NCBI GenBank assembly: GCA_942491115.1
Contig: CALNZV010000007.1
Span: 806,001-870,000 of the forward strand
Source of the DNA: CALNZV01 sp942491115
GTDB taxonomy: Bacteria > Desulfobacterota > Desulfobacteria > Desulfobacterales > UBA5852
DNA: 64,000 nucleotides
Direction of reading: 5' to 3'
Shown: piece by piece, positions 33,307 to 42,604 of the stretch
How positions within the stretch are numbered: the first letter of the stretch is position 1
Layout of the letters: each line of letters starts with the position of its first letter
Notes under the pieces: generated by a model
Told to the model about the DNA's origin: nothing
The model's database searches: none
The model's input: only the letters and a program-made list of their open reading frames with translations
Program-made: the position numbers and the translations under genes

Positions 33307-34791
33307 ATGACGACCGAGACTTCGACCAGCCTCGAGAAGCCTATCGATTTAAAAAAATATCTGTTTTTGTCCATCGGCATTCTGCTGTTTGCATTCACCT
33401 ATTACTCCCCGGCATGGCCCGACGCCATCGACCCTTTAGGCAAAAGCTTCGCGCTTAGCAAGGAAGGCAAGGGCGCCATCGCCGTTTTTCTTCTGGCAGG
33501 CACCTGGTGGGTCTTCGAGGTGGTGCCCATCGGGGTTACCAGTCTGGCCATCGGCGTGCTTCAAGTCCTCTTTTTTATCCGTCCGGCCAAGGTGGCTTTC
33601 AAGGATTTCATGGATCCGTCGGTTCTGTTCATTTTCGGATCCATCGTCATCGGTCTCGTCTTTACCAAAACCGGGCTGACCCGGCGGATCGCTTACAAGA
33701 TGCTCGCCATCGTCGGCGAGAAAACCAGCATGATCTACCTGGGCTGTTTCCTCCTCACCTCCGCCCTGACCCATATCATGGCCCATACGGCCGTGGCCGC
33801 CACCATCTACCCGCTGCTGGTGGCCATCTACGCCCTGTATGGCGAGGGGGACAAGCAGACAAAGTTCGGCAAGGGCCTCTTCATCGGTATGGCATACGTG
33901 GCCGGCGCCGGCAGCATCGTGACTCTGCTGGGGGCGGCGCGGGGGGCGGTGGCCATCGGCTTTTATAGCCAGATCATGGACCGGGGGGTTGGGTTTTTCG
34001 AGCTGAGCTACTACATGTTCCCCATCGGGTGGCTCATGACCTTCCTCCTTTGGGGCTTTTTCATGGTCGTCCTGAAGCCCGAGAAGAAAACCATCCCCGG
34101 GTTGCGGGAACGGGCCAAGAGGCTCAATGCCGAACTGGGGGGGATCACCGCCAAGGAAATGGTCGCCGCCGTGATCGTGGGCACGGTCATACTTGTCCTG
34201 GGGGTTTCGGCGGTGTTGAAATCCTCGATCCCGGGATTTGTGCCGCCCCATAAAACCGCCGTGCTCCTGATCTCCACCATTCTCTTCTTCATCACCGGGA
34301 TTCTCGACGTCAACGACCTCGAGGAGATTCCCTGGAACATCATTCTCCTGTTTGCGGGGGCCATGAGCATCGGCTTCTGCCTCTGGGACACCGGTGCCGC
34401 GGAATGGATGGCCATCAACTGGCTGTCCTTGTTCAAAGAATCCCACTGGTTTATCTTCGTCATGAGCATCGCCTTCTTTGTCATGATGATGACCAACTTC
34501 ATCATGAACGTGGCGGCCATCGCCATTTCCCTTCCGGTGGCCCTGGTGATCGCGCCCTATCTCGGCGTTGCCGGAGAAGTGATCCTCTTTTCCTCCCTGA
34601 TCGTCTCCGGGATGCCCTTTCTGCTCCTGGTCGGTGCGGCCCCCAACGCCATCGCCTATGATTCGAAACAGTTTTCGACCGGCGAATTTTTCCTGTACGG
34701 GATACCGGCGAGCATCATTTTGATGATCGTCACCGGGTTTGCCGTCTATGTGCTCTGGCCCATCATGGGCATGCCGATCACATTGGGATAA
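33307..34791 (+). CDS. SLC13/DASS-family anion transporter
   Basis: A 494-residue membrane protein with about 12 segments. Features of the divalent-anion:sodium symporter family: FGSIVIGLVFTKTGLTRRIAY (about 116), LTSALTHIMAHTAVAATIYPLLVAI (about 150), and AMSIGFCLWDTGAAEWMA (about 355). Substrates of the family are sulfate, di- or tricarboxylates; here none is identifiable. It lies between the CBS protein (50 bp upstream) and the hydrogenase-4-like cluster. Confidence 0.87.
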   Translation: MTTETSTSLEKPIDLKKYLFLSIGILLFAFTYYSPAWPDAIDPLGKSFALSKEGKGAIAVFLLAGTWWVFEVVPIGVTSLAIGVLQVLFFIRPAKVAFKDFMDPSVLFIFGSIVIGLVFTKTGLTRRIAYKMLAIVGEKTSMIYLGCFLLTSALTHIMAHTAVAATIYPLLVAIYALYGEGDKQTKFGKGLFIGMAYVAGAGSIVTLLGAARGAVAIGFYSQIMDRGVGFFELSYYMFPIGWLMTFLLWGFFMVVLKPEKKTIPGLRERAKRLNAELGGITAKEMVAAVIVGTVILVLGVSAVLKSSIPGFVPPHKTAVLLISTILFFITGILDVNDLEEIPWNIILLFAGAMSIGFCLWDTGAAEWMAINWLSLFKESHWFIFVMSIAFFVMMMTNFIMNVAAIAISLPVALVIAPYLGVAGEVILFSSLIVSGMPFLLLVGAAPNAIAYDSKQFSTGEFFLYGIPASIILMIVTGFAVYVLWPIMGMPITLG

Positions 34792-35151
34792 CCCCTGCCT
34801 GGACACCGGGGTGGCTGATCAGTCCCCACCCCGGCGATCCGGCTATTGCAGGATTGGGCAGACCCACCCACGTCTCGCATCTGGGAGACGCCCAAAGGCG
34901 GTTTTCGGAAGCCTCGACCGGTATCCGCGGTACGGGCGATACCCAGACCGTCGGTCAGCCCCCGAAAACCAAAGCCGGGAAAAAATCGAACCACCTCTGG
35001 ATCTTGAGGGCATAATAGAGTAAACAACGCCTGACGTTGAGATCATCCCGACGCGGGTATGCGTGCAACCCGTCAGCCAGACCCACTAAATCGAAAACCC
35101 GATCGGGGGGTCGCCCACCCATCCTGACGATCACCGTTCAAAGGGGAGCGT
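34792..35151. other. Intergenic stretch between the SLC13 gene and hyfB
   Basis: About 360 bp without a gene. It holds a 9-bp perfect hairpin at 34806-34834 (likely transcript end) and a long-range 9-bp inverted repeat GGTTTTCGG (34900-34908) / CCGAAAACC (34962-34970) enclosing a smaller GGTATC/GATACC stem (34920-34925/34938-34943). No known riboswitch consensus was recognised. AAGGGGAG precedes the hyfB start. Confidence 0.55.
34806..34834 (+). terminator. Hairpin after the SLC13 transporter
   Basis: Perfect 9-bp stem CCGGGGTGG / CCACCCCGG with an 11-base loop, starting 15 bp after the stop. No T-tract follows, so it is a possible factor-dependent end or processing hairpin. Confidence 0.4.
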
Positions 35152-37107
35152 ATGACTCTTTTCTTTGCCGCGAATCTGATTATCGCCGCCGGGGGAATCC
35201 TCGCGCTGCTCACCTGGCAACAGTTCCACTTCATGAAGACCGTCAGTGTGCTGGCTCTGGTTGCCGGATGTCTTCTCGGTGTTTTCGATGCCGTTGAAAA
35301 ACTGTTGCATCCGGGGGAATTCAATGCCGCCGTTTCTTTTCTGAATGCGTCTTCGCTGACTTTCCGGATCGATTCCCTGTCCGCCTTTTTCCTGATGGTC
35401 GTTTATACCATCAGCCTGCTGGCCGCCCTATACAGTTTCCACTACCTGGACAAGCCCGAAAAGTCCCTGGCAACGGCGGCGAACACCCTGTTTTTCAGCC
35501 TGCTGATCGTCTCCATGGCCCTGGTGGTCACCGCCGACAATATCCTGGCTTTCATGCTGTCCTGGGAGAGCATGTCCCTCTCATCCTTTTTCCTGGTCAT
35601 CCACGACCACCAGTCCGCGGAAAACCGGCGGGCCGGATTTCTCTATTTGGTCTTCTCCCAGGTCGGGGCCATGTTCATCCTGGCCGGATTTGCCCTGATC
35701 TACAACCAGACCGGCAGTCTTGCGTTTTCAGCCGCCATCCTGAGCGGTCCCCTAAAATTCACGGTCTTCTTGCTCTGCTTCATCGGCTTCGGATCCAAGG
35801 CCGGCATCTTCCCCTTCCATGTCTGGCTGCCCCATGCCCACCCGGCGGCCCCGAGCCACATCTCGGCGGTCATGTCGGGTGTGATGATCAAGACCGGAAT
35901 CTACGGTATCGTTCGAATCTACAGCCTCCTGGAACTGCACACCCTGCTGCCGGGCCAACTCGTTTTGATCACCGGCATGGTCACCGGCATCCTTGGCGTG
36001 GTCTACGCTTTGGGGCAGCACGACCTTAAACGACTGCTGGCCTACAGCAGTGTCGAAAACATCGGCATCATTCTCATCGGCATCGGGATCGGCATGATCG
36101 GGGTATCGACGGGACATCCGATGATGGCGGCTCTGGGGTTTGCCGGGGGTCTGCTCCACGTGCTCAACCACTCGATCTTCAAATCCCTTCTGTTCATGGG
36201 AGCCGGGGTCGTCATCCAGAAGACCGGCACCCGGTCCATCGAGGCCCTCGGGGGCCTGATCAAACCCATGCGCGTTACCGGTGCTACCTTTTTGATCGGG
36301 TCCCTAGCCATTTCCGGCCTGCCCCCCTTCAACGGATTCGTCAGTGAGTTTCTCGTCTACTTGGGCAGTTTCCGGGGCGTGGCCCTGAACCAGGCCACCT
36401 TCGTCATGAGTATTCTGGCCATCATCAGTCTGGCCATCATCGGGGGGCTGGCCCTGGCGCTCTTCTCCAAGGTGATGGGGGTGGTTTTCCAGGGAGAACC
36501 CCGCACGGCAGCGGCCTCCACCGCGGACGAACGGGGAAAAACCATGCGCTTCCCCCTGGTGATTCTGGCAGTCGCCTGCGCTGTCGTTGGCGTGTTTCCC
36601 CGGTTTTTTATCATCCTGACACTGAAAGGACTAAGCGCCCTGGAGTTGGGGATTGACCGAATCGCCCTCGATCCGTTCTTGCAGATCGCCACCAATATCA
36701 GCCTGGCTTCGGCCCTGTTTTTGGGCATTCTGATCCTGATCGTGGCGGTTCGATCCCTGGCTTACAGGGGAAAATCCATCACCCGTTCCGGCACCTGGGG
36801 GTGCGGCTTCACCCAGCCGACGGTAAAGATGCAATACACGGGATCTTCCTACGCCGCTTCGATTTTAGACTTTTTCAAGCCCGTGGCCCCGTTCAAGGAA
36901 GACCATCCCGTCCTGCGGGGTCGATTCCCCCAGAAGACCCATTACCGCAGCCGCATCGATGACATCGCCGAGCTCCACATGGGACGGGTGATCGTTCGTC
37001 CGATCCTGGGGCTGTTCGACAGTCTGAGATGGATTCAGCACGGGGATATCCATTTATATATTGGGTATATACTGGCAGCCATCGTCGCACTGCTATTTTT
37101 CGTATAA
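35152..37107 (+). CDS. hyfB: Hydrogenase-4-like antiporter subunit (HyfB/NuoL type)
   Basis: A 651-residue membrane protein with about 15 segments. It has the antiporter-like blocks FMLSWESMSLSSFFLV with the membrane Glu (about 137), FGSKAGIFPFHVWLPHAHPAAPSHISAVMSGVMIKTG (about 210, with Lys and His) and LLAYSSVENIGII (about 300). In complex I relatives this subunit moves protons or sodium when electrons pass through the soluble arm. It opens a six-gene run ending at 42458 with no gap over 55 bp after hyfC. The complex is named hydrogenase-like by similarity only (see the large subunit). Confidence 0.9.
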   Translation: MTLFFAANLIIAAGGILALLTWQQFHFMKTVSVLALVAGCLLGVFDAVEKLLHPGEFNAAVSFLNASSLTFRIDSLSAFFLMVVYTISLLAALYSFHYLDKPEKSLATAANTLFFSLLIVSMALVVTADNILAFMLSWESMSLSSFFLVIHDHQSAENRRAGFLYLVFSQVGAMFILAGFALIYNQTGSLAFSAAILSGPLKFTVFLLCFIGFGSKAGIFPFHVWLPHAHPAAPSHISAVMSGVMIKTGIYGIVRIYSLLELHTLLPGQLVLITGMVTGILGVVYALGQHDLKRLLAYSSVENIGIILIGIGIGMIGVSTGHPMMAALGFAGGLLHVLNHSIFKSLLFMGAGVVIQKTGTRSIEALGGLIKPMRVTGATFLIGSLAISGLPPFNGFVSEFLVYLGSFRGVALNQATFVMSILAIISLAIIGGLALALFSKVMGVVFQGEPRTAAASTADERGKTMRFPLVILAVACAVVGVFPRFFIILTLKGLSALELGIDRIALDPFLQIATNISLASALFLGILILIVAVRSLAYRGKSITRSGTWGCGFTQPTVKMQYTGSSYAASILDFFKPVAPFKEDHPVLRGRFPQKTHYRSRIDDIAELHMGRVIVRPILGLFDSLRWIQHGDIHLYIGYILAAIVALLFFV

Positions 37108-37158
37108 TAAATTAGGGGATCCTACGAATTGGCAAGCACCATTCAATGAGGCGATTTT

Positions 37159-38079
37159 ATGACTGAATCCATTATTCTCTGGCTTCTCGCCATCCTCTTG
37201 GCGCCCTTCTTCTCAGCAGTCATTTTAAAGGTAAAGGCCTTCTTCGGGGGTAAAAAAGGCCCCCCCCTGCTGATCAACTACTACACGATCGTCAAACTCC
37301 TGAGGAAGGGATCCGTCTACAGCACCAGCACGACGGTCCTGTTCAAACTGGGGCCCATGGTCTCTCTGGCTGCCGCACTGACCGCCCTGACCTTTTTACC
37401 GATTGCTGGACAAAAGCCCCTGTTCTCCTTCAACGGGGATGTCATTTTCATCCTCTATTTGCTGGGGCTGGGGCGGTTTTTCACCATCGCCGCGGCCATG
37501 GACACCGCCTCCCCCTTCGAAGGCATGGGTGCGGCCCGGGAAGCCTATTTCCCCATTTTCTGCGAGGCCACCCTTTTCATGATTTTAATCCTGTTTTACC
37601 TGCTGACGGGCAACCTCCAGCTGGCCGCCTATTTCGCAGGCGATCAGCCCCAGGTGCTGTGGCAGGCGGCCGGCTCCCCGCTGCTGTTCGTGGTCATGGC
37701 CTTCTTCATCATCCTCCTGACCGAAAATTCAAGGGTACCCGTGGACGACCCGGCCACCCACCTTGAGTTGACCATGATCCACGAAGTCATGGTCCTGGAC
37801 CACAGCGGGCCGGACTTCAGCCTGATCGAGCTGGGATCCTTCTGCAAGCTGTTTTTCTACGCGTCCATTATCGCCACCCTGATCGTCCCTGTTGATCTGG
37901 GTCATGCCGCCATGAACATGGGCCTGTATCTCGCCGCACTCCTGGTCGTCTACATCGCCGTTGGAATCACCGAATCGGTCATGGCCCGATTCCGTATGGA
38001 CGTGGTGCCCAAGTTCGTCCTGACCTCCTTTACCCTGGCCTTTTTTGCAACCGTTATCACCCTGGAGTTTATCCAATGA
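37159..38079 (+). CDS. hyfC: Hydrogenase-4-like membrane subunit HyfC (NuoH type)
   Basis: A 306-residue protein with about eight membrane segments, starting with ILWLLAILLAPFFSAVILKVKAFFGGKKGPPLLINYYTIVKLLRK, the NuoH/HyfC first loop that contacts the soluble arm. DTASPFEGMGAAREAYF and ENSRVPVDDPATHLELTMIHEVMVLDHSG are conserved blocks (the Glu-rich quinone-loop equivalent). It would anchor the large and small subunits to the membrane. Its stop overlaps the HyfE start (ATGA). Confidence 0.9.
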   Translation: MTESIILWLLAILLAPFFSAVILKVKAFFGGKKGPPLLINYYTIVKLLRKGSVYSTSTTVLFKLGPMVSLAAALTALTFLPIAGQKPLFSFNGDVIFILYLLGLGRFFTIAAAMDTASPFEGMGAAREAYFPIFCEATLFMILILFYLLTGNLQLAAYFAGDQPQVLWQAAGSPLLFVVMAFFIILLTENSRVPVDDPATHLELTMIHEVMVLDHSGPDFSLIELGSFCKLFFYASIIATLIVPVDLGHAAMNMGLYLAALLVVYIAVGITESVMARFRMDVVPKFVLTSFTLAFFATVITLEFIQ

Positions 38080-38717
38080 GCCATCCGGTTGATGCATTAT
38101 TGTCCCTGGTGCTGTTGTCGATCCTCTTTTCCTTCGGCTCCAGCCGACTCCCGGGGCTGATCAAGGTCCTGGCATTCCAAGGGGTCGTGGTTTCCATCGT
38201 GCCCCTCTTCATCGGCTACGACATGACGGGCGGCGGGTTGTTGTTTACCCTGGTCACCCTGGTCATTCGCGGAATCGTGATTCCCCTGTGCATTTATCTG
38301 GCCATCAAGAAAGTGGCCATCAACCGGGAGGTGGAGCCGATTATCGGCTACCATGCCTCCCTTATCGCCGGCCTTGGATTGATTGTGGGGGCGACCTTTG
38401 CCAGCCACAAGTTCGACCTGCCGATCACCAGCCAAAGCGCCCTGCTGCTGCCCACGGCCATCGCCATCCTGGTGGCGGGCATGTTTCTGCTGATCGCCCG
38501 GAGAAACGCCATTGCCATGGTCCTGGGCTACATCATGATGGAAAACGGGATCTACCTTGTTGGAACGACCTTTTCGGTACGGGCGCTTCACATCGTGGAA
38601 TTCGGCATCCTGCTGGATGTGCTGGCCGGAGTGATGATCATGGCCGTCATCCTTCAGAATATCAAACAGACCTTTGACGACGTGGACACGGCTCTGCTCA
38701 GAACCCTAAAGGAATAG
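38076..38717 (+). CDS. hyfE: Hydrogenase-4-like subunit HyfE (NuoK-like)
   Basis: A 213-residue hydrophobic protein with six or so segments; LGYIMMENGIYLVGTTFS (about 148) is the HyfE/NuoK signature with the conserved Glu. It starts at ATG overlapping the HyfC stop and lies 10 bp before HyfF. As a NuoK-like subunit it forms part of the ion path. Confidence 0.88.
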   Translation: MSHPVDALLSLVLLSILFSFGSSRLPGLIKVLAFQGVVVSIVPLFIGYDMTGGGLLFTLVTLVIRGIVIPLCIYLAIKKVAINREVEPIIGYHASLIAGLGLIVGATFASHKFDLPITSQSALLLPTAIAILVAGMFLLIARRNAIAMVLGYIMMENGIYLVGTTFSVRALHIVEFGILLDVLAGVMIMAVILQNIKQTFDDVDTALLRTLKE

Positions 38718-38727
38718 GTGGAACTTC

Positions 38728-40149
38728 ATGGTCGAAATCGTCTTCATCGCTCCGTTCCTGACCGGCTGCCTGGCATTTTTCTTGCCCCGCAACCCGGGGC
38801 GGGTGCTTCTTGTGCTCACCGGTGCGCTTCACCTCCTGCTCTCCGTCCTGCTTTGGGTCCGGCGGCCGGATCCGCTGTTTCCGGATTTTTTTGCGGTCAC
38901 CCCGGAGGGTCTCCTCTCACTGCTGGTGATATCCCTGCTCTTCTTCCTGATCTCCATCTACACCACGGGATATCTCAAGGCCTCCGAAATCAAATCCGAG
39001 AACATCTTTACCGGTTCGATGCTCCTGTTCCTCTCCACCATGACCATGGTGACCCTGTCCGATCATATCATGGTGATGTGGATCGCCATCGAGGCGACCA
39101 CCCTGGCCAGCGCTCCGCTGATCTACACCCACCGGTCGTCCGCCTCTCTGGAAGCCACCTGGAAATACGTCCTCATCTGCTCGGTGGGCATTGCCCTTGC
39201 CCTCCTGGGGTCGGTCCTCATCACCGTGGCCATGGACGCGGGCCGGGTGGATGTCCCGGTGTCCTTTTCCGCATTGACGGCCGTTGCCGGGAACCTCGAC
39301 CCCTTGTGGCTGAAAGCCGGCTTCGTGTTCATTCTGGTCGGCTACGGTACCAAGATGGGCCTGGCCCCCATGCACACCTGGCTGCCGGATGCCCACAGCG
39401 AAGCCCCCAGTCCGGCCTCCGCCCTGCTGTCGGGCGTGCTGCTCAACTGCGCCTACCTGGGTATCTTCAAAACCAACAAAATCATGATGGCTGCCGGGCT
39501 GGGCGATTTCTCCGGCGCCATTCTGATGGTGTTCGGATTGATATCGATCATGGCCGCCGCGACATTCATCCTGAAACAGACCGAATACAAACGGATGCTG
39601 GCTTACTCGAGCATCGAAAATATGGGCATCATCGCCTTCGGTACCGGTATCGGGGGCATCGGCGCCTTCGGGGCCATGATCTGCCTGATCCATCACAGCT
39701 TGATCAAGTCGTCCCTGTTTCTCACATCCGGAAACATCCTGTTGGGATACGGGAGCCGGATGATCGACAAGACCGGTGAACTGGTCAATCGAATGCCCCG
39801 CACTTTTCTGGCATTCTTCGCCGGATTCGCCGGCATCTCCGGTTTTCCGCCCTTCGGCATTTTTATCGGAGAGCTGTTCATCATCATCGGTGCCTTCCGG
39901 GGCGGTCACTACTGGGGGGTGGGCGTTTTCATTCTGAGCCTTTGCGTCATTTTTGCCGGCTTTGCCAACCAGGTGTTGAAGATATCTTACGGCCAGAGCG
40001 ACGCGGAGACCCGCATCCCCGAAAAGGCCAGCATGATCTGGCCCCAGTATGTGTTGCTGTCGACGTCGGTGGTCCTGTGCTTCTGGCTTCCGGATCCCCT
40101 GTACCAGGCCATTGTCCAAGCGGTGACTTCCAGCGGCGGAGGGTTTTGA
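38728..40149 (+). CDS. hyfF: Hydrogenase-4-like antiporter subunit HyfF (NuoN/M type)
   Basis: A 473-residue membrane protein with about 13 segments. Blocks IMVMWIAIEATTLASAPLI with the membrane Glu (about 123), GYGTKMGLAPMHTWLPDAHSEAPSPASALLSGVLLNCAYLG (about 205-245), and LAYSSIENMGIIAFG (about 292) are the NuoN/HyfF antiporter motifs. A second ion pump of the same complex as HyfB. The stop overlaps the next ATG by one base (TGATG). Confidence 0.9.
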   Translation: MVEIVFIAPFLTGCLAFFLPRNPGRVLLVLTGALHLLLSVLLWVRRPDPLFPDFFAVTPEGLLSLLVISLLFFLISIYTTGYLKASEIKSENIFTGSMLLFLSTMTMVTLSDHIMVMWIAIEATTLASAPLIYTHRSSASLEATWKYVLICSVGIALALLGSVLITVAMDAGRVDVPVSFSALTAVAGNLDPLWLKAGFVFILVGYGTKMGLAPMHTWLPDAHSEAPSPASALLSGVLLNCAYLGIFKTNKIMMAAGLGDFSGAILMVFGLISIMAAATFILKQTEYKRMLAYSSIENMGIIAFGTGIGGIGAFGAMICLIHHSLIKSSLFLTSGNILLGYGSRMIDKTGELVNRMPRTFLAFFAGFAGISGFPPFGIFIGELFIIIGAFRGGHYWGVGVFILSLCVIFAGFANQVLKISYGQSDAETRIPEKASMIWPQYVLLSTSVVLCFWLPDPLYQAIVQAVTSSGGGF

Positions 40150-41660
40150 TGACCACGGCATTTACTGACATATCCAATGGAGAGGCAACGGCCCGGGACC
40201 GCATCCCGCAGCTTCCCTTTGAGACGTTCCGCCGGGAGGCGATGGAACTGGTGGACGGCGGCGGCAAGGTGGTCCAGTTTTTCGCTTACCCGGATGGCAA
40301 CGACCTCAAGCTGCTGGCGGTTTTGCGAACCGACAAGCTGTTGGCAGCCGGCACGGTTGCACCGGCGACCTATCCCTCGATGAGCGCAACATGCGAACCG
40401 TTTCATCTGTTTGAGCGGGAAATCGCCGAGCAATACGGTATTCGCCCGGAAGGTCATCCCTGGCTGAAAATGGTGCGCTACCATCCCAATTACCGGAATC
40501 AGCCCGACGTCTTCGGCAACGACTACACCGAAGACATTCCCGGCCGCTACGACTACTACAGCGTCGAGGGCGAAGAAATCCACGAAGTGGCCGTGGGGCC
40601 GGTTCACGCCGGCGTCATCGAGCCGGGCCATTTCCGGTTCAACTGTATCGGGGAACGCGTGCTGAACCTGGAGATTCAGCTGGGCTACCAGCACCGGGGG
40701 GTCGAGCCGCTCTTGGAGACCGTTGCCGCCAAACGCCTGCCGATCATCGCCGAAGATATCGCCGGGGACACCACCGTCGGCCACGGACTCTGCATGGCCC
40801 AGGGGGTGGAGGCCCTGTCCGGCATCGCCCCCGACGAGGGCGCTCGAATCATCCGGACCATCTCACTTGAACTGGAGCGGCTCCAAAATCACGTGGGTGA
40901 CCTGGGGGCCCTGAGCGGTGATGTGGCGTTTCTGCCGCCGGCCAACTACTGCGGCCGAATGCGGGGCGATTTTCTCAACATGTCCCTGCTCCTGTGCGGC
41001 AACCGCTTCAGCAAGGGCCTGATTCGTCCCGGCGGGGTCCGTTTTTCGCTTGACGATGAGGTCCGGGCGATATTGACATCACGGATCCTCGAAATCCGAC
41101 CCCAGGTCGAGCACACCATCGATCTTCTTTTTTCAACGTCCAGTGTGCGGTCCCGTTTCGAAGGCTGCGGTGCCGTCAGTAAAACCGATGCGGATAAGCT
41201 GGGTCTGGTGGGCCCGGCCGGGAGGGCCTGCGGTCTCCCCTACGATGCCCGCCGATGCTTTCCCACGGAGCACTACGCTCACCTGGAGATCCCGGAGAAT
41301 GCCGAATTCTCCGGAGACGTCTATGCCCGGGCCAAGCTCCGGGCCGATGAGGTTTTGCAATCCATGGCGCTCATCCTGTCGATGCTGAAAAAACCGGTGG
41401 AGACCGCCTGCGTTCCCCCCACAACGGAGATGACCCTTGCGCCGTCGTCTTGTGTGGTCACGGTCAACGAAGCCTGGCGGGGCGAGGTGTCCCACTGTAT
41501 TCTCACCGACGACAGCGGGCGTATTCTGCGATACAAAGTGAAAGATCCGTCGTTCCACAACTGGAACGGTCTATCCATGTCCTTGCGTGACACGGAGATC
41601 TCCGATTTCCCACTGAACAATAAAAGCTACAACCTGTCCTATTGTGGGTTCGATCTGTAG
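40149..41660 (+). CDS. Fused NuoC-NuoD-type large subunit, HyfG-like but lacking NiFe-ligand cysteines
   Basis: A 503-residue protein starting at ATG 40149 (coupled to HyfF). The first about 170 residues are NuoC-like with FEREIAEQYGIRPEGHPW; the rest is NuoD/HyfG-like with NLEIQLGYQHRGVEPLLETVAAKRLP. Where a NiFe hydrogenase has RxCGxC it reads AEDIAGDTTVGHG, and the C-terminal DPCxxC reads DPSFHNW. No NiFe site can form, so this is the energy-converting-hydrogenase-related (Ehr) type, not a hydrogenase. The electron acceptor or donor is unknown. Together with the next gene it forms the soluble arm. Confidence 0.87.
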   Translation: MTTAFTDISNGEATARDRIPQLPFETFRREAMELVDGGGKVVQFFAYPDGNDLKLLAVLRTDKLLAAGTVAPATYPSMSATCEPFHLFEREIAEQYGIRPEGHPWLKMVRYHPNYRNQPDVFGNDYTEDIPGRYDYYSVEGEEIHEVAVGPVHAGVIEPGHFRFNCIGERVLNLEIQLGYQHRGVEPLLETVAAKRLPIIAEDIAGDTTVGHGLCMAQGVEALSGIAPDEGARIIRTISLELERLQNHVGDLGALSGDVAFLPPANYCGRMRGDFLNMSLLLCGNRFSKGLIRPGGVRFSLDDEVRAILTSRILEIRPQVEHTIDLLFSTSSVRSRFEGCGAVSKTDADKLGLVGPAGRACGLPYDARRCFPTEHYAHLEIPENAEFSGDVYARAKLRADEVLQSMALILSMLKKPVETACVPPTTEMTLAPSSCVVTVNEAWRGEVSHCILTDDSGRILRYKVKDPSFHNWNGLSMSLRDTEISDFPLNNKSYNLSYCGFDL

Positions 41661-41714
41661 GCGAAATACGCAAATAATAAGAAGTTAACCTCTAGCGGGT
41701 AAAGAGAAACCGAG

Positions 41715-42458
41715 ATGCTCAATACGCTTAAGAACCGATTCGAGCAGGGCTACCGGACAACCGGGTATCCGAAAGAAAAAATCGAGCTGTGGAAGCGCTA
41801 CCGGGGACGCCCCCAGATCAACCGGGACGCTCCTGAAGAGATGGTGGTCCAATGCGCATCCGCCTGCCCCCAGGATGCTATCGATGCGGAGGCCCTTAGA
41901 CTGGACATGGGGCGCTGCATCTTTTGTGGAACCTGCGAGGAGGTATCCCAGGGCCGCTTTGTTCGCTTTACCCAGGATTTCGAGATCGCCGTTGCCGAAA
42001 AAGAGCACTTGCTGACCGACGGATCCCTGGCCGATCTGGCCCACCACTCCCGACAGCATTTTAAAAAGCTATTCGGCCGGTCCCTGCAACTGCGCCAGGT
42101 GTCCGCGGCCGGATGCAATGCCTGTGAGGCGGACCTGAACGTGCTGGCCACGCCGTTTTTCGATCTGGCCCGGTTTGGCATCAACTTCGTGGCCTCCCCC
42201 CGGCATTCCGACGCCATCGTGGTCACCGGCCCCATTTCCCGCAACATGAAAACAGCCCTGCTGCAGACCTACGAAGCGGTTCCGGCTCCCAAGGCCGTCA
42301 TTGCCGTGGGCAGTTGCACCCTGTCGGGGGGGCCGTTTTATGGCAGCCCGGAGGTCACCGAGGGACTGGACACCCTGCTCCCCGTGGATCTGTTCATCCC
42401 CGGTTGCCCACCCCACCCCCTGACCAACCTCCATGCCCTGCTGACATTCTTCAAATAG
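41715..42458 (+). CDS. Fused ferredoxin-NuoB-like small subunit (HyfH-HyfI fusion)
   Basis: A 247-residue protein. The N-terminal part has CASACPQDAI (about 48-57) and CIFCGTCEEV (about 72-81), together enough Cys for one [4Fe-4S] cluster of the two-cluster ferredoxin fold. The C-terminal NuoB-like half has AAGCNACEADLNVL (about 135-148), IAVGSCTLSGGPF (about 196) and DLFIPGCPPHP (about 229), the four Cys of an N2-type cluster. Separate HyfH and HyfI genes of hydrogenase-4 are merged here. It ends the cluster. Electrons would run from an external ferredoxin-like donor through this protein to the membrane arm (inference). Confidence 0.85.
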   Translation: MLNTLKNRFEQGYRTTGYPKEKIELWKRYRGRPQINRDAPEEMVVQCASACPQDAIDAEALRLDMGRCIFCGTCEEVSQGRFVRFTQDFEIAVAEKEHLLTDGSLADLAHHSRQHFKKLFGRSLQLRQVSAAGCNACEADLNVLATPFFDLARFGINFVASPRHSDAIVVTGPISRNMKTALLQTYEAVPAPKAVIAVGSCTLSGGPFYGSPEVTEGLDTLLPVDLFIPGCPPHPLTNLHALLTFFK

Positions 42459-42564
42459 GGTCCTGCCCGACAGCGCGCGGCCATCCGGTCCACACGGGGG
42501 TTGACCGGATGCAAATCCTCCCGACGCGAGAGAACCGGCAAGAGATGCGACAAGGCTTTCCGGA

Positions 42565-42597
42565 TCCGGGAAGGGCCACGGAACGCCCCTTCCCGGA
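42565..42597. terminator. Strong hairpin between convergent genes
   Basis: Perfect 11-bp stem TCCGGGAAGGG / CCCTTCCCGGA with an 11-base loop, between the end of the hydrogenase-4-like cluster and the convergent beta-helix gene (stop at 42605). No T-tract on either side; probably a shared end for both transcripts. Confidence 0.5.
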
Positions 42598-42604
42598 CGT
42601 GGGG

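Noticed and set aside
33436..34806. 456-codon minus-strand frame opposite the SLC13 gene
   Set aside because: His/Gly/Asp-rich shadow of a membrane-protein gene; no domain.
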